Of a stretch of 64,000 nucleotides of DNA, positions 11,383 to 22,309 are shown piece by piece. Below the pieces are notes generated by a model that had not been told where the DNA came from, made no database searches, and saw only the letters and a list, made by a program, of their open reading frames with translations. A program made the translations under genes and the position numbers. Numbering within the stretch: position 1 is the stretch's first letter; the number at the start of each line of letters is the position of its first letter. This DNA comes from Diplolepis rosae (taxonomy: Eukaryota > Arthropoda > Insecta > Hymenoptera > Diplolepididae). The stretch lies in NCBI GenBank assembly GCA_030998225.1, contig JAPYXD010000701.1, forward strand, positions 14,678,501-14,742,500, read 5' to 3'.

Positions 11383-11645
11383 AGTGTCTAAAGCTGAATC
11401 AGTCAAAGTTTTACTAATTGGATCAGTGATTTGCCTTTTCACAGATTCACCAGTAAAAATATATTTTTCATTGTTAAATCAGTTAATTTTTACTGATTTA
11501 TTAGTGAAAAAATATTTTTTACGGTTAAATAAGTTAATTTTTACTGAAGTAATCAGTGAAATTTGAAATAACCTCTTTTTAGTTATTTGAATCAGTCAAA
11601 TTACACTGATAATCAGTAATTTTTAACTGATTTAGATTTAGAGAG
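11383..11645. mobile_element. AATCAGT-type MITE with TA duplication
   Basis: TA at 11381-11382 and 11646-11647 flanks an element with decayed inverted ends (AGTGTCTAAA against TTTAGAGAG) filled with alternating AATCAGTCAAA and TTCACTGATT motifs. It belongs to the same family as the better-preserved copy at 43645-43916. The remnants at 21366-21490 and 23090-23205 belong here too. Confidence 0.7.
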
Positions 11646-11790
11646 TACTGCCTTTCACGTCGGTACTTTAATTAACTCGGAAATAATAATATTTACTTTT
11701 TAGCTGTAACTTTAAGCTATAATAAAGGACATATTAGCGGATGGTTTTAGACTTCAATTACTTCTAAGCAATAAAAAAAGCAATTCCGGT

Positions 11791-11910
11791 TTGAAATTTT
11801 GTTAAAGGAAACAGTAGAAAGACGTTAATTCTCTTATTTTGATTATATTTTTCAAAAATCCCAAAGTTTTTTGTAGAAGTAATGATTTTTTGTAAAAATT
11901 CAAATTCTAT
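11791..11910 (+). repeat. Direct repeat, copy 2
   Basis: Second copy of the 9691-9812 repeat; it abuts the inner end of the right inverted arm. Confidence 0.6.
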
Positions 11911-11933
11911 ATCAAAAACCAATACCTTCTCAT

Positions 11934-13300
11934 CCGAAAAAGTAAGGACAAGTTCGTTAACCAGCCACATCCAATCAAAATTGAGGGATGGAGCACTACT
12001 TTTGTGTTTTTGAAAATAATTTTTTGAAAAAATCTAAAATTCCAATCCTGGTTTTTGATAGTGCTCATAAATCTCTACAAATTATCCTGATAACATTTTT
12101 TGATTAAATCAAAATTAGAAATGTTACAGCATATTCAAATTCGAAAAAAGTCAATATCAAAATTCCATTTTCCAGTTAAATTATACGAGATACGAAAAAA
12201 CGTTATGATACAATATTATTCAATACATAAAGGCCTACAAATTTGAATTATAACATTTTTTCATAAGATGCATATTTTTCTTTTTAATTAAAAAAAATAC
12301 TATTGAAAATCCAAAATTCAATTTTTTAACAATAATATTGGAAATACCAAAAAAACGTAAGAATACAAAGTTGTTCGTTTCAAAAAGATCTACAAGTTTT
12401 GTCTGGCGCAGTTTCTGAAAAAACATATATTTTTCGTTTCAATTCCAAAAAATACGATAAAAATGAAAAAATTCCATTTTTTAGACAAAATATGTGAGAT
12501 GCAAAAAAAGCGCAAGAATACAAAGTTGGTCGTTTCAACAAGATCTACAAATTTTGTCTGATACAGTTTCTGAAAAAACATATATTTTTCGTTTCAATTC
12601 TAAAAAATACGATTAAAATTCCATTTTTTAGACAAGTTATGTGGGATAAAAAAACGTTTAGATGGAAAATTGTTTGCCTAAATGAGGTCTACAAATTCTG
12701 ATAAAGAAATTTCGGGACAGGATGTATATTTTATGTTTTGATTTTTAATATTGAAAAAATTCGATTTTTTTCACCAAAATATGTGAGATACGAAATAAGC
12801 GTTGTTCTGCAAAATCGTTTCCTTAAATAAAGTCTACGATTGTTTTTCCTTTTTAGATATGTGGAAGAAAGTAAATGCTTTTAATCATGTAATTTATTAA
12901 AAAGTTATACTGAAATGTATACAGAAAATCGAGCGCGAAGCGCGAGTGTCATGATGAGAATGTGTTCCTTAAGGCCGATAGAGCCTTAAGTAAATTGAAT
13001 TTCCTGTTTCACTTAAATTCAAAAAGAAATTCAGTGACTTTGAGAAAATGTGTAATTCACATCATCTGTAATATTATTATAAAATTGGTTTGAGCTTCAG
13101 TATCAAAATATAAGAAATAAACTTAAATGTATGTGAAGAGCACAAGACCGAGCGCGAAGCGCGACGTTCAAAAATTACGGAGCGCGAAGCGCGACGATCG
13201 AACCGCGCGCCCTAGGCGCGCTCAAACTTGCGAGCGAAGCGAGCTGCGCGCTAAGCGCGCGATGAGAATGTGCCCGCAAAGCGGGCAGATTTTTTTCTTA
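11934..13300 (-). repeat. Right arm of the long inverted repeat
   Basis: Reverse complement of 611-1824 with few differences and about one additional 156-bp unit (near 12420-12600). Its inner end runs from CCGAAAAAGTAAGG directly into half of the terminal hairpin (ACCTTCTCATC, 11925-11935), so the (CAGA)n segment of the left copy is absent. This suggests an internal deletion or an independent copy. Confidence 0.8.
13139..13290. repeat. GC-rich hairpin array (right copy)
   Basis: Successive stem-loops GAGCGCGAAGCGCGAC (twice), GCGCGCCCTAGGCGCGC, GCGAGCGAAGCGAGC, GCGCGCTAAGCGCGC and GCCCGCAAAGCGGGC. They occupy about 150 bp in an otherwise AT-rich region, with GATGAGAATGTG between the last two. 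An open frame across it is a by-product of the repeats. Confidence 0.8.
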
Positions 13301-14095
13301 CTGAATGATCAAATAAAATTTTCCGCCCATCTAAAATCTTAACTTAACTTAATCATGTATGTATTTCATTTAGCAACTTCCCACTCATGTTCACAAGTTT
13401 TTGCCGTATACACTTTTTTATTCTTGTTTCTTCCGAGTTCATTTTTCCACGCATGCATCTCTCGAATACCAATATATGCTGGTGCTTTTTTCCATATCGT
13501 TTTTTTTTTTTACAAAATATTTTGGAAATTTTGTTTTCATTATCAAAACCAATAGTAGTCTATCTACGCCCGTTTTCATCTTCTCTAACATTTCCTAAAT
13601 TCTGAAAACCAAATTTTATGTATTTCGGACACAAACATTTAGAAACTGGACCAAATTGTTCACATGAACTTGCTACTTTTCTCAAGTGTCACATGCCCTT
13701 TATTTTGAAGTCAAGTTACATAGAGACAGACAAAAGAATAATATTTGTAAAATTTTTACAGTAACAATGCTTTTTCGATAAGGTTGTAGATATTATAATT
13801 GAAATTTCGATAATGAAATTTGGCTGGAGTCTTGCCAATTATTTTGGTACATGCACTGCACTAATTGAAATTACTCATGTAACAAAGGAGTACCTAACTG
13901 ATTTGACGTCTTCTGTTGACGACAAATGTAATATTATCGCTAGATTTAAACACAATAAATATCTTGAAGAAATTTTTTTTTTTTATACACTCTTCTAATC
14001 ATTGACATAATTGACTGAAATAATTTGGAAAAATCACACAATAAATATTTATTGTTACAAATTCTCTCGGAAGAAAATATTAAAATTTATGTTTA
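13301..14095. other. AT-rich DNA, no gene recognised
   Basis: Pyrimidine-rich stretches and short open frames only. Nothing supported. Confidence 0.45.
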
Positions 14096-14315
14096 AATCT
14101 AATTTAAAAAATATAATTTTTAATATGACTTGTTATATTTTCATAATATTTTTACTTGTTTTCTGGATATTTCAAACAGATTTTCTAGTAATTCCTAAAA
14201 AATCTGGTAAAAATAACCTGAATTTCTATTTATTTTAACCAGAAAATAATGTTAAATATGGTCTAATCGGAATTCCGGTTGTTTTAACTGGACTTTTTTT
14301 GGAGTGCGGTAATTT
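14096..14315. repeat. Remnant of a CTGGTTA-type MITE
   Basis: Contains several TTTTCTGG, AACCAGAAA and ATTCCGGTTGTTTTAACTGG motifs and ends ACTGGACTTTTTTTGG. A related arrangement is at 46130-46375. The left boundary is not defined. Confidence 0.4.
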
Positions 14316-15154
14316 GCTATTTAACTTAATCTATAATATAGTATTGAATATGATTATAAATCCCAATTAGAGGAGAAGGTCAAGAACTTTGAAATAGGAA
14401 TGTTAACTAGGAATTTGAGTGTCCAAATTATTTTGATTAAAATAAGGGTCAACAATTTTCAAGTAAAAATAATGTCCCTTTGAGTTTTGCCAATTTTCTA
14501 AGAATGATAATTAACAGGGACCAAATATCGATTGTCAAAGTAATTCTTTGTTGAGACTGTTCGCCTCTTTTAAAAATACCTTGAACTAGATCTTTAAGAC
14601 TGATGGTCTAAAGATCGATCTTAAGGTGCATCGGTGAATGTTGCAATTTCAAGTAGTCTCTTGACTTAACTCGGATTTGAGATTTAAGAGCGAGGGCTTT
14701 TCTTTGCTAGTGAGAAAGTAGCTTTATTTTTCAACAAGCGTTTCTACAACTCCACATCACGTTTCAAACTTTTTCCCTCAAGAATTTCACGCTATTAAAC
14801 ATTGATAATGATACTGATATTACATGATATTTAAAAATTTGAATATATGATATAAATATAACTACAATATTTACTTATAATGATATTATATAAAAAAAAT
14901 GCAAAAAATATGAATATCTTGGTTTGTATAATGTAATGTTAAGGTATTTTTAACATTCATCACATAACTAGCATAACTTTTCAAAAGTTGCAACCAGAAA
15001 ACAGTTTCTTTGATATAGGGTCAAAGAAGAAATTTCTTTGAATTGAAGAAAGTTTTGTTGATTCAAAAAAGTTTTCTTTAATATAAATAAATCTATTTCT
15101 TTGGTTCAAAGACATTTTTTTTTAATTAACAAAACTTTCTTTAATTCAAAAAAA

Positions 15155-15676
15155 TTATTTCTTTGACCGTACACAGTATTTAGTTTTTAGTTTTGGGAAC
15201 AGAAAATAGTCACACGGTGATAGTTCAGGCGAATATGAAGGGTAATCCATGACACAAATCCGTTTTTTCATAAAAAATTCGTTGACTTTTTTGGTCTTGT
15301 GAGGTGGTGCATTTAACTGCTGTGGAACAAAACGTGCAAAGACCTTTCTTTTACCCAAATCTTCAGTTAATATTGTGTAGATTGTACAGTAAGATAAAAT
15401 TAATTTTTCTGCCAGCATTCTCACAGTGAAATTTGCATCGATAGCGATTATTTCACGTACTTTTTCCACTAACTCAGCACGATTTGATGTTTTTGGTCGT
15501 CCAGGTCTTGGATCATCATTTAAATCGTCAAGGTCATTTTTAAATCGTGTAAACCACGTATAAACTTGAGTACGACTCATACAATCATCACCATAAACTT
15601 TTTTCATCAATTCGTATGTCTCAGCGAATTTTTTTTCAAGTTTAACACAAAATTTTATATTTGCTCTTTGTTCCAT
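15155..15676 (-). CDS. Truncated mariner transposase, 173 codons, open
   Basis: Uninterrupted minus-strand frame starting MEQRANIKFC. Residues 1-115 are the paired helix-turn-helix DNA-binding region of a mariner transposase (YTWFTRFKNDLDDL, DDPRPGRP, then LVEKVREII and VRMLAEKL). An in-frame deletion after FVPQQLN removes the segments that normally carry the first and second catalytic aspartates. The frame resumes at YSPELSPCDYFLFPKLK, with the third Asp. It cannot catalyse transposition. The final few codons run through the terminal repeat into flanking DNA. It could bind transposon ends if expressed; no promoter was identified. Family assignment is firm, activity unknown. Confidence 0.7.
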   Translation of the reverse strand: MEQRANIKFCVKLEKKFAETYELMKKVYGDDCMSRTQVYTWFTRFKNDLDDLNDDPRPGRPKTSNRAELVEKVREIIAIDANFTVRMLAEKLILSYCTIYTILTEDLGKRKVFARFVPQQLNAPPHKTKKVNEFFMKKRICVMDYPSYSPELSPCDYFLFPKLKTKYCVRSKK

Positions 15677-15873
15677 TTTTGTTTTGTAACATTAGCACAC
15701 TTTTTCCTTTATGGAAATGGCTGTAACTTTCACATCTGTCATCCGATTTACATGAATTTAGGTGCGTTTGGAAGAGGATGAAGGTATCTTTTAATGCTGC
15801 AAATTTTCAATAGATGGCGCTGCATATTGTATGTTTTAAATATAAAGTTCGGTTATTTTTGGGACACACTGTG
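15172..15873 (-). mobile_element. Internally deleted mariner-like element
   Basis: TA at 15170-15171 and 15874-15875 flanks the copy. The right end (GGTTATTTTTGGGACACACTGTG) is well preserved; the left end (CACAGTATTTAG) is decayed. At about 700 bp it is roughly half the usual mariner length. The transposase reading frame lies on the minus strand. Confidence 0.75.
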
Positions 15874-15905
15874 TATATCAAAGAAACTGTTTTCTCAGTG
15901 TATTT

Positions 15906-16258
15906 TCGCAAAAAAAGTAACGATAGTCACTTTTTTAGTTACTTTAATAAGTATGATTAATGCTTATTTCTATCTGTATACTTTATTTATTTTTAAAAAC
16001 AAAATATACTAATCTATCATACTGTCTGTATGCTGGTTCTCTTTACCGCTAATCAGCTTCTCGAGCGTTGGTTAGCGATTGGTCGCTGGAAGTGCCACCA
16101 CAAGTCAAATAGTGAAGATAAAAAATCATTGAAAAAGCAGAAAATTACATTAAATGTCATAATAAGAAAAATGCCTGGGCAATATTTTGAAAGTAACCAA
16201 AAAGTAACGATTTTTATAGTTACCGTTACTGTAAAAAACGTAACTAGTTACCACTTGA
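15906..16258. repeat. AGTAAC-type repeat remnant
   Basis: Both ends carry inverted runs of AGTAAC/GTTACT motifs (AAAAAGTAACGATAGTCAC at 15912 and following; AGTTACCGTTACTG to GTAACTAGTTACC at 16220-16254). Looks like a decayed small DNA element; boundaries are approximate. Confidence 0.4.
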
Positions 16259-16890
16259 GAAATAGATTCTCATCACGACACTCGCGCTTTGCGTTCGATA
16301 CTCACAATCAAAAACAAGGAACTAAGACTCATGATTCGAAGGGAGATTTGATTTCCCTTCAATATGATTTTTAAAAATGTGTGAATGCAAGTTTGTAGAA
16401 CTTATTTCAACAAATAATTTCGCATTATAAAATTTTTTCCATATCTCGCATATTATAGGTTAAAAAAGAGTTTTTTTTTAATGAAAACGAAAAATATACA
16501 CTTTATTTCTGAAAATATTCAACTTATCAAAAAATGTGTGAATTGAAATTTGTAAAATTTTTTTAAGCAAACAATTCCACACTTTGACGTTTTTTCCATA
16601 TTTTGAATATTTAAGTTAAAAAATAGAGTTTTTGATTTTCAAAAGTGTTTTCATTAATCAAAACAAAAATAAACTTCTTTTGAAAAAATGTGTGAGTGCA
16701 AATCCGTATAACTTATTTAAGCAAACAATTTCAGATTTTGACGTTTTTCAAACTCTCGCATATTTTGCTTAAAAAATCGAATTTTTTATTTTCAAAATTG
16801 TTTTTTTAATATCAAAACATTCATCAAAAATAGTGGGGGTCAAATTTTACACATATATAATACCTTCTCATATGTGATGAGAATGTCAAA
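16259..16890 (+). repeat. 156-bp repeat family, copy 3
   Basis: Starts with ATTCTCATCACGACACTCGC and a single GC hairpin, continues with three units of the roughly 156-bp repeat (landmarks near 16390, 16545 and 16699) and ends with CTTCTCATATGTGATGAGAATG (16864-16885). This shows the family's order: hairpin start, tandem units, terminal hairpin. Confidence 0.7.
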
Positions 16891-17758
16891 ATAATAAAAA
16901 TTAAAGAGATCAGATGGAATAGTTGGTAAAAAGTTCTTAATTTTAAAAAAAGATACTGAAATCGCATTTAAATTTTAATTAAATAAAATAAAATTGCAAC
17001 TGAAGTGTTTTCATAATCAAAAACTGTTTCTGGCTCACGCCTGTTAGATTCTATTGGCTTTTTTTTATTTTGAATGTTGACTAATTATAATGACATGTAT
17101 AATAGAGGGAATTTAATTCAAGATATTTAGATGATATTCTTACTTAAAAATTTGAGACTCGACGTAGCTCATATAAATCACCAAAGAACTTTAATACTCG
17201 AATATAAATACATCGCGTATTGAATATTTGCTCTGGAGTGCGAAAACGAAGGAGAATTCTACACAGTGGAATAAACAAACTTATGCTCAGACGCAGTGAT
17301 AGAGGATAATAGAAGTTGCCATTTTAACATAATTTGAATGATTATATAATTATAATTAATTCAAATAACTATTTTGCAATATAGAAACATAATATCTTTC
17401 ATTTATAATTGTTAAATACATATATGTGATACATCACATTTCCTATAAACTAATTCGATACATGAAGATAAATTCAAACTTTCAAAGAACATTTTACACG
17501 TATTATGCTGAGATGAAATCCCGAGTCGAAATTTGTAAACAATTTTTTATCTCTTGCTGCTGAAAGTCAGGTTCAAAGCAGGGTCAAACTCATTGTAATT
17601 TTTCCCCTTGAAAAACTTTTCAAACGTGGACAAAATTGCCCTTTTCAGCATAGTTAGGCTTAAACAAGGGGCTAGTTTGAAATAAATAAATAGTTTTTAT
17701 TGTTTTTTACTGTTGTTTCTCAAATTTATTTTAGTTTCGGAAAATTATAATATTTGTA
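16891..17758. other. AT-rich DNA, no gene recognised
   Basis: No supported coding region, RNA or element. Confidence 0.45.
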
Positions 17759-18037
17759 CACGGAGAAACTTTTTATATCAATTTTTACTACAGTATTTTT
17801 CAATTTAGGGAAAAACGTATCACTTTGAAAATTTTTGTTAGTAAAAATACTAAACTTTATAATAATGATATGAAAGTTTAGTATAAACTATAGTAAAATT
17901 TGCTATGAACTATGCTGAAGTTTCATATCATTATTATGAAGTTTAGTATTTTTACTAACAAAAATTCTCAAAGTGATACGTTTTTCCCTAAATTGAAAAA
18001 TACTATAGTAAAAATTGATATAAAAAGTTTCTCCGTG
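17759..18037. mobile_element. Near-perfect palindromic MITE, 279 bp
   Basis: CACGGAGAAACTTTTTATATC at the left is repeated inverted at the right, and the complementarity continues to the centre near 17895, so the whole element can fold into one long hairpin. TA target duplication at 17757-17758 and 18038-18039 indicates a Tc1/mariner-type mobiliser. Confidence 0.9.
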
Positions 18038-18220
18038 TATAATATTTTTAGATTAGTTAGTTATATTAAGGAACTAGAATGACGTCTATCATAATCGTTG
18101 CATTTATTAATCGTGGTAATAAAGTGACTATAAGTGCCAGCCACATTTACGAATTTAATTGCATTCCCTAATCGAATAAAACAAGAAAAATTAAATTTCA
18201 TAAAAATAAGTATTTTTTAT

Positions 18221-18370
18221 ATTCAATATTTAAAGAATTTGAAAATCTTTCTGTGGAAAAAATGACGCTTTCGACTGCGCTGGGATTCGAGCCCAGGTCT
18301 TTCGATTGCCGGTCGACTGCTCTAACCACTGAGCTACACAGGCGTCCGACATCTCCTTCTCCACAGGAAG
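18221..18370 (-). repeat. tRNA-derived SINE, copy 1
   Basis: On the minus strand, GCCTGTGTAGCTCAGTGGTT and the following AGAGC form a tRNA A-box/D-arm. CTGGGCTCGAATCCCAG is a TpsiC stem-loop with B-box. The tail AAAGCGTCATTTTTTCCACAG follows. The acceptor stem does not pair, so this is a SINE head, not a tRNA gene. With copy 2 it forms a 97-bp inverted repeat (18221-18317 against 18437-18533). Confidence 0.8.
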
Positions 18371-18420
18371 ATCTCCTTATATCGCCTAGTGGCTCAGCCT
18401 TGCGGCTGTAAATGATTTCA

Positions 18421-18671
18421 AATTAATTAGTTGAGTGTCGACCGGCAATCGAAAGACCTGGGCTCGAATCCCAGCGCAGTCGAAAGCGTCATTTTTTCCA
18501 CAGAAAGATTTTCAAATTCTTTAAATATTGAATTTATTTGCATTATTTGCGATATAAGAGTTTGAAATTGTCTACGAGGACACCTGTCGACAACGTATCC
18601 TATCTGATACGCGACTAGTGATCCTCCGATAATGTAGGCAGTGACAAAAATTTCAAACTCAACTAATTAAT
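18421..18671 (+). repeat. tRNA-derived SINE, copy 2 (truncated head, full body)
   Basis: Starts inside the tRNA head at GTCGACCGGC (18437) and continues through the tail into a body with GTCTACGAGGACACCTGTCGAC and GTAGGCAGTGAC. That body is also seen at 49795-49885. AATTAATTAGTTGAG at 18421 is inverted at 18657-18671, bounding the copy. (TTA)n follows at 18674-18712. Confidence 0.75.
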
Positions 18672-18744
18672 TCTTTATTATTATTATTATTATTATTGTC
18701 ATTATTATATGATTATAACTGTCAGTAATCAATACAAATTTTAT

Positions 18745-18858
18745 ACAAATTTAAAGAATTTGAAATCTTTCTGTGAAAAAAAGACGCATTCGACTGCGCT
18801 GGGATTCGAGTCTAGGTCTTTCGATTGTTGGTCGACTGCTCTAACCACTGAGCTACAG
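18745..18858 (-). repeat. tRNA-derived SINE, copy 3 (head only)
   Basis: Minus-strand copy of the same tRNA head and tail, diverged (GATTCGAGTCTAGG in the TpsiC arm, TTTCGATTGTTGG), broken off after CTACAGTA at 18858. Confidence 0.75.
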
Positions 18859-19888
18859 TATACTTTATTGATATCATAATATATATAAAATATATATACT
18901 CAATTTATAGAAATTATATGATTGTGCATGTAAAGTAATTTTATGTGAATACATAATATGTATTATAATTTAAACAATATTTCAATTGCTTATGATTATA
19001 TATATACATACATATAATTGATTTATATTATGATTTAATATAATATATATTGTAGTTCAAGTAATCGCATAATTTATATATTCAATTTTTAGCTTTAAAA
19101 TTATTTAAATAGCAATTCAATCACAAATAAAAACTAAGAATAATAGCAATGTAGAAAATATAGAGGTTTTCAATATTTGAAACATATAAGGTCTAAATTA
19201 GGTTTTAGCTTTCAGAAGCAGCAAATAAGTATTGATTCAGGTTCTAAATATTTCGAGAAGTATCAAAGCAGGGAGATTATATTAGATTATGGAGAATGGC
19301 AAAATATTACATATTATTAATTTTTATTTCAGATAAAAGATTCTGGTTTTTTATTTGTTAAAATTTTGGCAATTTAATAAGTAAAGTGTCATGATACTAT
19401 CGATGTGTGCTTCTTTGTTTATCAAGTGGCTGAGTCAGAAAAACGTGCTTTCTCTTCTTTTTCTTTCGAAACCAAAGTTTTTTATTTTTCATGTTCACGA
19501 TTCAAATTACATTTCACTTAGATACCTTTTGCAATAAAAAGATAGTGTTCCAATTGATGATTTTAAAATATGGAACCAAGTCAAAATTAAAAATTATATA
19601 ATCACAATGTATTAATTATTTAAAACATCAATGCTAACGATAAATATTGATCTGCTTTTCAGACAAAGATAAAACTCATCAAACCACGGGATAAAATATT
19701 AATGAAAGATGACTATAACCAGAAACTGGAGATGTTTAAACAATAAAAATTCCACTTGAGATTACAGGTAATGAATTTTTTTATTACCTGAAAGAATAAA
19801 CTATGAACTGAAATAACTTCAATTGTCAAAAATCGATACTACTTAATTCGCAGTAAGATAGTCATAAAGTAACAATTATTTATATATA
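18859..19888. other. Very AT-rich DNA, no gene recognised
   Basis: Dominated by TATATA-type low-complexity sequence up to about 19100, then unstructured. Nothing supported. Confidence 0.45.
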
Positions 19889-20779
19889 CACGGAAAAAAA
19901 ATAGTTCGATAAAATTTTATAAAACTGTTCAAAAGTCGCGAATACAGGCATTTACGTAACAAAGTTTTGGAAAATTTACAGAACTTTTACAGATTAAGGT
20001 AATTCATCCACAAAAATTAGATCTCAGGCAAAAATAGATAATTTTGCTTTCAAGAATAAGAATATTATTTTTGAAGGGCTAGTTTGAAAGAGATAAGATT
20101 ATTTTACAATAAAAAAATTTGAAACATAAAAAAATTATGCATTCAACAAATTTTATTTGTATCCGAACTTTTTTTCTCATCGCTTCATACCAAATTTAAA
20201 AAATGATGCGATTCTAATAAATCACGAATCATTTTTTCAGGGAAAAGAATCTTTAAAACTTTACCGTTTTCAATTTTCTAAACTGAATAATTTCTTACCA
20301 CATTCAGCAATTTGTTCATGAAAATTTTGTTCTGAAAAATTAATTATAATGGTTTCAGCTATTAAAGAATCTATTTCAAAAAATTGAGAACGGTAAAATT
20401 GTAAAGATTCTTTTTCATGAAAAAATGATTCGTGATTTAACAGAATCAGATCATTTTTTAAAATTTGGTATGAAGCGATGAGGAAAAAAGTTCGGGTAAA
20501 AATAAAATTTGGTCAATGCATTATTTTTTTGTGTTCCAAATTTTATTCATGGAAAATAATCTTTCTTCTTTCAAATCAGCCCTTCGATAATAATATTGCC
20601 ATTTTTGCCTGAAGTCTAATTTTCGTGAATGAACTATCTTAAAATGCGGAACTTTTAATAATTTTTTATGAATGTTTCGCATTTTATACTAAAAAGTTCT
20701 GTAACTTTTCCAGAATTCTGTTTCGTAAATGCCTGTATTCACGACTTTTGAACACTTTTATAAACTATTTTTTTCCGTG
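19889..20779. mobile_element. Fold-back MITE, 891 bp
   Basis: CACGGAAAAAAAATAGTTCG at the left and its inverse ending TTTTTTTCCGTG at 20779, with TA duplications (19887-19888, 20780-20781). The two halves remain complementary over most of their length, for example TTCGCATTTT and GATCATTTTTTAAATTTGG inversions about a centre near 20320. Non-coding. Confidence 0.88.
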
Positions 20780-21365
20780 TAATCCAAGTGTATCACGTGT
20801 GCACATAAATTCTTGAATCTGCTACAATCGAGATATGACTGAAAAGTAATGTGCATTGATTTCATACCTGAAAACATGATTTTCTATGGTCACAGGCTTT
20901 TAAAAGTTGTTCATTAAACACTACAAATGATAATTAATTATGGCCTCATGAGAAATAGGAAACGGAACTTCCAACCGTGTTTAAGTACGCGCATCGACTG
21001 TTTCCGTATCTGCAAACTACCCAGATGCAACTTTTTCATAAGGAGTTTCATTGGCTCCTATTTTCAACGTTTCGTCCAATCGCTATCACGATATTAAGCT
21101 TCTGCGCATTGGTTCTGCATTATAAAATTATATGCATACGAGGGTTCAAATGCGGATAGCGCCAGTTAGTGAGATTGCGCAACAACATGGTCATGATCAG
21201 GGTTAGTGGGATGGAAACAATGATCAGAACTGATTACGTGGATGCAATTGTTTCATTTTAATAAAGAACTTCAGTTTAAATTCTTATCACGTATACCGGA
21301 GGCGAGGTACATAAAGTAGTATTGGAACTACGTATAAAAATTGGTTTCATGGAATAAATTTTTTA
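20780..21365. other. Unique DNA with promoter-like composition, no gene confirmed
   Basis: Around 21040-21180 the sequence is less AT-rich and carries CCAAT (21076), ATTGG (21108) and ATTATAAAAT (21118-21127, TATA-like), followed by a moderately GC segment. No following exon could be defined. Confidence 0.2.
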
Positions 21366-21490
21366 TTCAACTCTCTGAATCTGAATCAGTGAGATTCTTA
21401 CTGAATTGAAATCAGTAACCCACTTCTCGTTGGGCAATCAGTGATTTTCTATTGGTTTTCAGTGAAAAATTACTGATTGCCTAGCTACCC
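21366..21490. repeat. AATCAGT-type MITE remnant
   Basis: Multiple AATCAGTGA / TTACTGATT motifs and a CTCTCTGAATC start, like the 43645-43916 element but decayed. Confidence 0.5.
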
Positions 21491-21840
21491 GTGCAGAAAT
21501 TTCAGTCTGACCACGACCAGGGCCAGATCGGGAAACCCGATTGGTGCCCGATCGGAACCCGATCAGTCTCATTATAATACGTTTTATGAAATTTATGAAT
21601 AAAGAACATTTTATAAATGTTACGATATTTATTCAGAATAAAAATAAAAACATTTGTTAATGTTTTTGAGCTAGTGGATAGACCTCTCGCTTCGACGGCC
21701 ACCCCAATCTTTAGAATTTCCAATTATAGTGCCAATGTGACTCAGTAGCGCCTCCTCCTCCGTCGTTTGAAATTCGACACAAATCACATTTGAAAAAATA
21801 TATAATTGCAATAGTATTTTAGGTGAAAATTAATGTTGTA

Positions 21841-21989
21841 CGGGCACATAAAGAGCAGGTTTCAGAAAAAAATGTTTAGTTGTACTTTTAAGAATCGTAA
21901 CTTATACTTATGCATTCTTTAATAATTTTACGATACTTAAGAGTATAATTAAACATTTTTTTCTGAAAACTGCGCTCTTTACGTGCCCG
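21841..21989. mobile_element. Short palindromic MITE, 149 bp
   Basis: CGGGCACATAAAGAGCAGG at the left is inverted at the right (CTGCGCTCTTTACGTGCCCG). Complementarity continues through GAAAAAAATGTTTA / TAAACATTTTTTTC. TA lies on both sides (21839-21840, 21990-21991). Confidence 0.88.
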
Positions 21990-22309
21990 TATTATCTTAA
22001 TAAGTATAAGATTTGTAATCTTATCAGTATTTTACGGTAATAATCAATCATTACCCAGTAAGTGTGTGCAAAAGTTGTACTTTTCAAATAAGTGCTTGTT
22101 CGCCACTTCTTTAACAGCAGTGAAGTTCATTATCAAGTCTCTGTGAATTCATTTAAACTAACCTGCATGACCTACGATCTTAATCGTATATTCAGGCCAA
22201 TCTTTAGGCGCAGATGCTTGTTTTCTATTAAATCATATAGAATGGTGGTTCTTTCATCTGTATATTGTTTGTATTCTGCGTAGAGTTTTGCTTAGAAAGA
22301 AGTTTTTTT
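21990..22309. other. No gene recognised
   Basis: Short unique stretch; nothing supported. Confidence 0.4.

Larger units (their letters stand above)
14990..15900. mobile_element. CACTGAGAAAA-type MITE, interrupted by a mariner
   Basis: Left end CCAGAAAACAGTTTCTTTGATA (from about 14994) is the inverse of the right end TATCAAAGAAACTGTTTTCTCAGTG (to 15900). The interior is rich in TTTCTTTGA / TCAAAGAAA motifs. The mariner copy at 15172-15873 is inserted at a TA inside it. The right TIR matches the end of the MITE at 42150-42330, so this is the same TIR family. Confidence 0.65.

Noticed and set aside
611..13300. Integrated viral segment bounded by long inverted repeats
   Set aside because: No viral gene was found between the arms, only MITEs and non-coding DNA, and the arms belong to a dispersed repeat family.
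13127..13342. 71-codon Arg/Ser/Ala-rich ORF
   Set aside because: Produced by reading through the GC-rich hairpin array.
13355..13605. Hydrophobic short ORFs resembling membrane proteins
   Set aside because: Three overlapping frames open through a pyrimidine-rich stretch; composition effect only.
18284..18345. tRNA gene on the minus strand
   Set aside because: D-arm and TpsiC arm are good, but the acceptor stem does not pair, the tail is SINE-like and copies recur at 18437, 18790 and 49930, so it is a SINE head.
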